A DNA stretch of 7,497 nt from Dehalococcoidia bacterium (GTDB lineage Bacteria; Chloroflexota; Dehalococcoidia; Bin125): contig RKRS01000062.1 in NCBI GenBank assembly GCA_007571275.1, positions 1 to 7,497 of the forward strand. Direction: 5' to 3'. This document shows, one piece after another, positions 4,339-7,497 of the stretch. Under the pieces are notes generated by a model, which was given only the letters and a program-made list of their open reading frames with translations, ran no database searches and was not told where the DNA came from. The translations under genes and the position numbers were made by a program. Position 1 is the stretch's first letter. The number at the start of each line of letters is the position of its first letter.

Positions 4339-5309
4339 GCGGCGGTCTCACTCCTCCATCGCTCGACGATATCCGCCGCGCCCAGCGGATCATCTCGCAA
4401 CGACTTTCGCTGCCCACGCCGCTGGTGCACAGCCCGGGCCTGTCGGAGCGCTGGGGTGCGCACGTCTCGCTCAAGCTTGAGTGCATGACGCCGACCTCCG
4501 CGTTCAAGGTGCGCGGCGGCGTGTACTTCGCCTCTCAGCTCAGCGACGAAGAGCGCGCGCTTGGTCTCGTCACCGCGTCGACCGGCAATCATGGCCAATC
4601 AATTGCCTTCGGCTGCGCCGCGATTGGCGCTCAGGCGACAATCTTCATGCCGACCGACGCCAACCCTGACAAGATCGCTGCCATCGAGCGGCTCGGCGGC
4701 CGAGTCGAGCTCGTCGGTGAGCGATTCGACGAATCGCGCCGCATGGCGGAGGAGTACGCCGCGGAGCGCGGTGCTCGCTATGTGGAGCCGGTCGAGGAAC
4801 CGCGCCTGATCGCAGGCGTGGGCACGGCGGCGCTGGAAGTGCTCGAGCAACAGCAGCCTGACACCGATCTCGTGCTGCTGCCACTCGGCGGCGGGACCGG
4901 TTCAAGCGGGTGGGTCACGGTTCGGGACGGACTCGAGCATCCGACAGAGATCTGGGCTGCGCAGTCGGCGCAGTCTCCCGCCGCCCATGACGCCTGGCGG
5001 ACGGGTCAGATCGAGGAGCGGCCCAACACGAGTTTGGCCGAAGGCCTCGCGACTGGCATGCCGTTCCGCTTTGCCGTCGAGATCCTGCGCGCCCGCCTGA
5101 ACGACTTCATCCTCGTCGACGACACGCAAATCCTGGAGGCCGTCCGCCTGCTCTGGGATTTACAGCACGTGATGGCCGAGCCATCCGGCGCAGTCGCAGT
5201 GGCGGCCGCTGATCAGGAGCGCGAGCGACTGGTCGGCAAGCGGATGGTCATCGTGATCAGCGGCGCCAACGCCACTCGCCGTCAGCTGCTGAAGTGGTTA
5301 CAGGGCTAG
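4335..5309 (+). CDS. PLP-dependent threonine/serine dehydratase-like enzyme (fold type II)
   Basis: A 324-residue fold-type II PLP enzyme of catabolic threonine/serine dehydratase length, without the C-terminal ACT regulatory domain of biosynthetic IlvA. The Schiff-base lysine is K58 in TSAFKVRGG. STGNHGQ (82-88) contacts the substrate carboxylate. The phosphate-cradling loop is GGGTGSSG (185-192), different from the GGGGL of TdcB/IlvA. The C-terminal SGANA (about 311-315) contacts the pyridine ring. The expected reaction is elimination of water and ammonia from a beta-hydroxy amino acid to give a 2-oxo acid. The altered loop leaves room for related activities such as hydroxyaspartate ammonia-lyase. 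Translation starts at a GTG sharing GTGA with the DinB stop, a classic coupling overlap. It ends tail to tail with the pterin dehydratase gene, both stops sharing CTAG. Confidence 0.92.
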   Translation: MSGGLTPPSLDDIRRAQRIISQRLSLPTPLVHSPGLSERWGAHVSLKLECMTPTSAFKVRGGVYFASQLSDEERALGLVTASTGNHGQSIAFGCAAIGAQATIFMPTDANPDKIAAIERLGGRVELVGERFDESRRMAEEYAAERGARYVEPVEEPRLIAGVGTAALEVLEQQQPDTDLVLLPLGGGTGSSGWVTVRDGLEHPTEIWAAQSAQSPAAHDAWRTGQIEERPNTSLAEGLATGMPFRFAVEILRARLNDFILVDDTQILEAVRLLWDLQHVMAEPSGAVAVAAADQERERLVGKRMVIVISGANATRRQLLKWLQG

Positions 5310-5596
5310 CCGGCCACCTCGCTGATCTGGCTCGCGAGCACGAAGTCGAAGTCAGTGACGCCGCCGGCGTCGTGAGTGTTGAGCGCGATCACGACTCGGT
5401 TGTAGACGTTCGACCAGTTGGGATGATGATCCAGCTTCTCGGCCAGCAGCGCGACCGAACCCATGAATCCGAACGCCGCCACAAAGTTGTTGAATTGGAA
5501 CTCGCGGGTCAGCGAACCATCCTCGTATGACCAGCCCTCGATCTCCAACAACCGATCACGAATTTCGGCATCATCCAGCTTCCGTCGCTCCGGCAT
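5306..5596 (-). CDS. phhB: Pterin-4a-carbinolamine dehydratase (4a-hydroxytetrahydrobiopterin dehydratase)
   Basis: A complete 96-residue PCD/DCoH protein. It dehydrates 4a-hydroxytetrahydropterin to quinonoid dihydropterin, recycling the cofactor of aromatic amino acid hydroxylases. The signature KLDHHPNWSNVYN (54-66) followed by LNTHDAGGVTDFD (72-84) is present. H57, H58, H75 and D84 line up with the rat enzyme's H61, H62, H79 and D88 by a constant offset of four. GGGAGG 5 nt before the ATG is a strong ribosome binding site. No phenylalanine hydroxylase is in the window, so the physiological partner is unknown; stand-alone PCDs occur in many genomes. It overlaps the dehydratase gene by 4 bp at the 3' end and diverges from the PPOX-class gene. 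Confidence 0.95.
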   Translation of the reverse strand: MPERRKLDDAEIRDRLLEIEGWSYEDGSLTREFQFNNFVAAFGFMGSVALLAEKLDHHPNWSNVYNRVVIALNTHDAGGVTDFDFVLASQISEVAG

Positions 5597-5607
5597 GACA
5601 ACCTCCC

Positions 5608-5658
5608 AAGGGACTCATCCACAGATGCTGAGTAGCATGTCGCGAGTATAGGAACCCG
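5608..5658. promoter_or_regulatory. Divergent promoter region with overlapping -10 boxes and a palindrome
   Basis: On the - strand TATACT (5650-5645) is a good -10 for the pterin dehydratase gene, with a leader of about 40 nt. On the + strand TATAGG (5647-5652) overlaps it and lies 6 nt before the ATG at 5659. A short AGGA there could instead act as a ribosome binding site. A perfect inverted repeat ATGCT-N4-AGCAT at 5625-5638 lies just downstream of the - strand start and upstream of the + strand box, where a repressor could act on both genes. No -35 boxes are convincing. Confidence 0.4.
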
Positions 5659-6087
5659 ATGCCCAACCTCGATGATGTCCGCCCTGCACTCGAGGCAGCC
5701 CGCCATGGATATCTTTCCACCGCGTCGGCGGAGGGCGATCCTCACTTGCAACCGGTGGTGTTCCAGATCGTCGGTGAGGCGATTTACATCGCTATCGACG
5801 AGAAACCTAAAACGACATTGCGCCTGCGTCGATTGACCAACATCGAATCCAATCCCCGGTTCGCGCTGCTTATTGATCACTACGACGACGACTGGGGCGC
5901 GCTCTGGTGGATCCTGCTGCGCGGTCCTGCCGATGTCCTCTGGCCGTCGCAATGGGATGAGTCAGAGGCGGCCACAGCCCTGAGCGCTCTGCGAGCCAAG
6001 TACCCGCAGTACGAGTCCATGGCGCTCGAAGAGCGCCCGCTGCTCAAGCTGACTCCAGAGCGGATCACCCAGTGGTCGGCGTCATGA
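5659..6087 (+). CDS. PPOX-class oxidoreductase, Rv0121-type probable F420-dependent enzyme
   Basis: A 142-residue split-barrel flavin/deazaflavin-fold protein of the pyridoxamine-phosphate-oxidase superfamily. The block order matches my recollection of the mycobacterial Rv0121 family (PPOX class, probable F420-dependent): a YLSTAS strand near the N terminus (18-23), HLQPVVF (29-35), IAIDEKPKTT (44-53), LRRLTNIESNPRFALLIDHY (56-75), the very characteristic DDDWGALWW (76-84), and a C-terminal YPQY...WSAS ending. Such proteins bind F420 or flavin and reduce unknown substrates; cofactor choice is inferred from the family, not shown here. The start is supported by a -10-like TATAGG 6 nt upstream, which also contains a weak AGGA. 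It converges on the SDR genes with 41 bp between stops, where I see no clear terminator. Confidence 0.88.
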   Translation: MPNLDDVRPALEAARHGYLSTASAEGDPHLQPVVFQIVGEAIYIAIDEKPKTTLRLRRLTNIESNPRFALLIDHYDDDWGALWWILLRGPADVLWPSQWDESEAATALSALRAKYPQYESMALEERPLLKLTPERITQWSAS

Positions 6088-6128
6088 GTCTCCTGACCGT
6101 AATCCTGAATGCCCGGGCTGGCGTCAGC

Positions 6129-6920
6129 TTACGGGAAGCGCTTGCCCATGACCTCGACATAGCGAGCGTCGAGACTGGTCCAGCCGCCGTCGACCACCAG
6201 CTTCTGACCTGTGATCAGTGATGAGGCGTCCGACGCGAGGAAGAGCGCGGCGTTGGCGATGTCGATCGGCTCGCCCGAGCGGCCGACCGGGTTGTAGTTC
6301 GCGAAGTACTGCCGCGACTGCTCGATCTGCTCCTCGCTGCGCGAACCTTGACCGGTCGAGATCGAACCCGGACAGATGCAGTTGATGCGAATATGCTTCG
6401 ACGCCCATTCGCCTGCCGCCGCGCGAACCATCGCCACCACTGCGCCCTTGGACGCGCAATAGGCTGCCACCCCCGCCACGCCCGTAATCGCCGCGATCGA
6501 GGCAGTAACGATGATCGAGCCGCCGCCGGCCCGTTCCAGATGCGGAATCCCGTACTTCATGCCCAGCCAGACGCCGCGAATGTTGACGTCTGAAATCAGG
6601 TTGTACCGATCCTCGGGACAATCACGTACGTTGCCCTCGTCGCCGCCCACGCCGGCGTTGTTGTAGATGACGTCAATCCGCCCCCAGGCCTCGTCGGCCG
6701 CCGCGAACATGCCCTGCACGTCCTCACCGAAGCGGACGTCGGTCTGGACGAAGCGCGCCGCCTCACCAATCTCCGACGCGACCCAAGGCCCGCGCGACGC
6801 ATCGCGGTCGGCGATCAGCACGTGCGCCCCTTCCGAGGCGAATAGTCGCGCCGTCGCCTCGCCGATCCCTGAGGCTCCGCCGGTAATGACGGCGACCTTG
6901 CCCGCCAATCGGCCTGCCAT
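6129..6920 (-). CDS. Short-chain dehydrogenase/reductase (classical SDR), downstream paralog
   Basis: A complete 263-residue classical SDR. The cofactor loop TGGASGIG is at 13-20. D38 at the end of strand 2 (VLIADRD) favours NAD(H) over NADP(H). D61-V62 contacts adenine, NNAG is at 87-90, and the catalytic set is N113, S141, Y154 and K158 (YCASK). PG (184-185) precedes the substrate loop. The VDGGW C-terminal signature is complete. GGAGGG 8 nt upstream supports the ATG. It starts 17 nt after the stop of a close paralog and is probably cotranscribed with it. The central core is nearly identical between the two, while the substrate loop differs strongly. The likely role is NAD-linked oxidation or reduction of a secondary alcohol or ketone; the substrate is unknown. 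Confidence 0.95.
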   Translation of the reverse strand: MAGRLAGKVAVITGGASGIGEATARLFASEGAHVLIADRDASRGPWVASEIGEAARFVQTDVRFGEDVQGMFAAADEAWGRIDVIYNNAGVGGDEGNVRDCPEDRYNLISDVNIRGVWLGMKYGIPHLERAGGGSIIVTASIAAITGVAGVAAYCASKGAVVAMVRAAAGEWASKHIRINCICPGSISTGQGSRSEEQIEQSRQYFANYNPVGRSGEPIDIANAALFLASDASSLITGQKLVVDGGWTSLDARYVEVMGKRFP

Positions 6921-6937
6921 GCTCGGCTCCCTCCGCG

Positions 6938-7497
6938 CTAGCTGAAATCTCTGCCGGTCAGATCGTGCCAGCGACGGTCGACCGCCGTCCAGCCGCCGTC
7001 GACGACAATCGCCTGTCCGGTAACGAATGACGAGTCGTCGGAGGCGAGGTAGAGCGCCGTCTGCGCGATGTCGCTGCCCTCGCCGGAGCGTCCCAGCGGG
7101 TGCGCCACCGCCCCGCGTTCACGCCGCCGCTCGAGGTTGTCCGGATCCTGAGGCCCCTGCGAGTCGTCACCGATACGCGTCGCGATCGCGCCCGGGCAGA
7201 TGCAATTGATTCGAATGCCCTTGGTCGCCCACTCGCCGGCCGCAGCGCGGGTCAAGGCGATCACGCCACCCTTCGAGGCGCAGTAGGCGGCAATCCCGGC
7301 CAACCCGGAGATACCAGCCACGGACGCGGTCGAGATGATCGAACCGCCTCCCGCCCGCTCCAGGTGGGGGATGCCATACTTCATGCCCAGCCAGACGCCG
7401 CGCAGGTTGATCGACATAATCTCGTCGAAGACTTCCTCGGGGCAGTCGCGGACATTGTCCTCGCGGCCGCCAATACCGGCGTTGTTGTAGATGACGT
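6938..7497 (-). CDS. Short-chain dehydrogenase/reductase, upstream paralog (5' end outside window)
   Basis: The C-terminal 185 residues of a second classical SDR; the coding frame continues through the window edge, so the internal Met at 7417 is not the start. The visible part begins at VIYNNAG (NNAG motif). It continues with GVWLGMKYGIPHLERAGGG, the catalytic Ser in TASVAG, YCASK (Tyr and Lys), RINCICPG and VVDGGW. It lacks only the Rossmann cofactor loop, which lies outside. It shares long identical blocks with the next gene downstream, so the two arose by tandem duplication. After the PG motif it is about five residues longer (GDDSQGPQDPDNLERRRERG) than its neighbour, which should change the substrate pocket. 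It is the leading gene of the pair within the window. Confidence 0.95.
   Translation of the reverse strand, partial: VIYNNAGIGGREDNVRDCPEEVFDEIMSINLRGVWLGMKYGIPHLERAGGGSIISTASVAGISGLAGIAAYCASKGGVIALTRAAAGEWATKGIRINCICPGAIATRIGDDSQGPQDPDNLERRRERGAVAHPLGRSGEGSDIAQTALYLASDDSSFVTGQAIVVDGGWTAVDRRWHDLTGRDFS

Overview
The window is a GC-rich (about 60%), gene-dense stretch of bacterial chromosome with no mobile element, tRNA, rRNA or CRISPR array that I can see. Several starts lie 6-7 nt downstream of a TANNNT-like -10 box with no ribosome binding site, which suggests leaderless mRNAs. Together with an Rv0121-type (F420-associated) flavin-fold oxidase, paralogous short-chain dehydrogenases and a c-di-AMP riboswitch, this points to a GC-rich Chloroflexota- or Actinomycetota-like organism. 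That placement is an inference; no marker gene is present.

Layout. 3-263 (+): end of a cyclic-nucleotide-binding domain protein. 272-1171 (-): 3-hydroxyisobutyrate dehydrogenase / tartronate semialdehyde reductase-type enzyme. 1240-1732 (+): a two-gene unit of small uncharacterised proteins. 1733-2196: a 464-bp region without a protein gene, holding a clear cyclic di-AMP (ydaO/yuaA class) riboswitch aptamer on the + strand, a further heavily base-paired RNA region, and an intrinsic terminator. 2197-3012 (-): enoyl-CoA hydratase/isomerase. 3098-5309 (+): a tight operon of SRAP DNA-protein crosslink protein, DinB-fold protein and a PLP-dependent threonine/serine dehydratase-like enzyme. 5306-5596 (-): pterin-4a-carbinolamine dehydratase, overlapping the dehydratase tail to tail. 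5659-6087 (+): Rv0121-type PPOX-class oxidoreductase. 6129-7497 (-): two tandem paralogous short-chain dehydrogenases, the upstream one cut by the window edge.

The protein genes are mostly metabolic housekeeping: acyl-CoA turnover, amino/hydroxy-acid oxidation, pterin recycling and NAD-linked oxidoreduction, with one DNA-damage-tolerance gene. The most notable element is the noncoding region. The c-di-AMP aptamer is followed by about 150 nt of predicted RNA structure and a terminator, yet no gene on its strand follows. The next feature is a convergent gene whose 3' end lies 11 bp past the U-tract. Either the target gene has been lost, or the riboswitch makes a regulated noncoding/antisense transcript.
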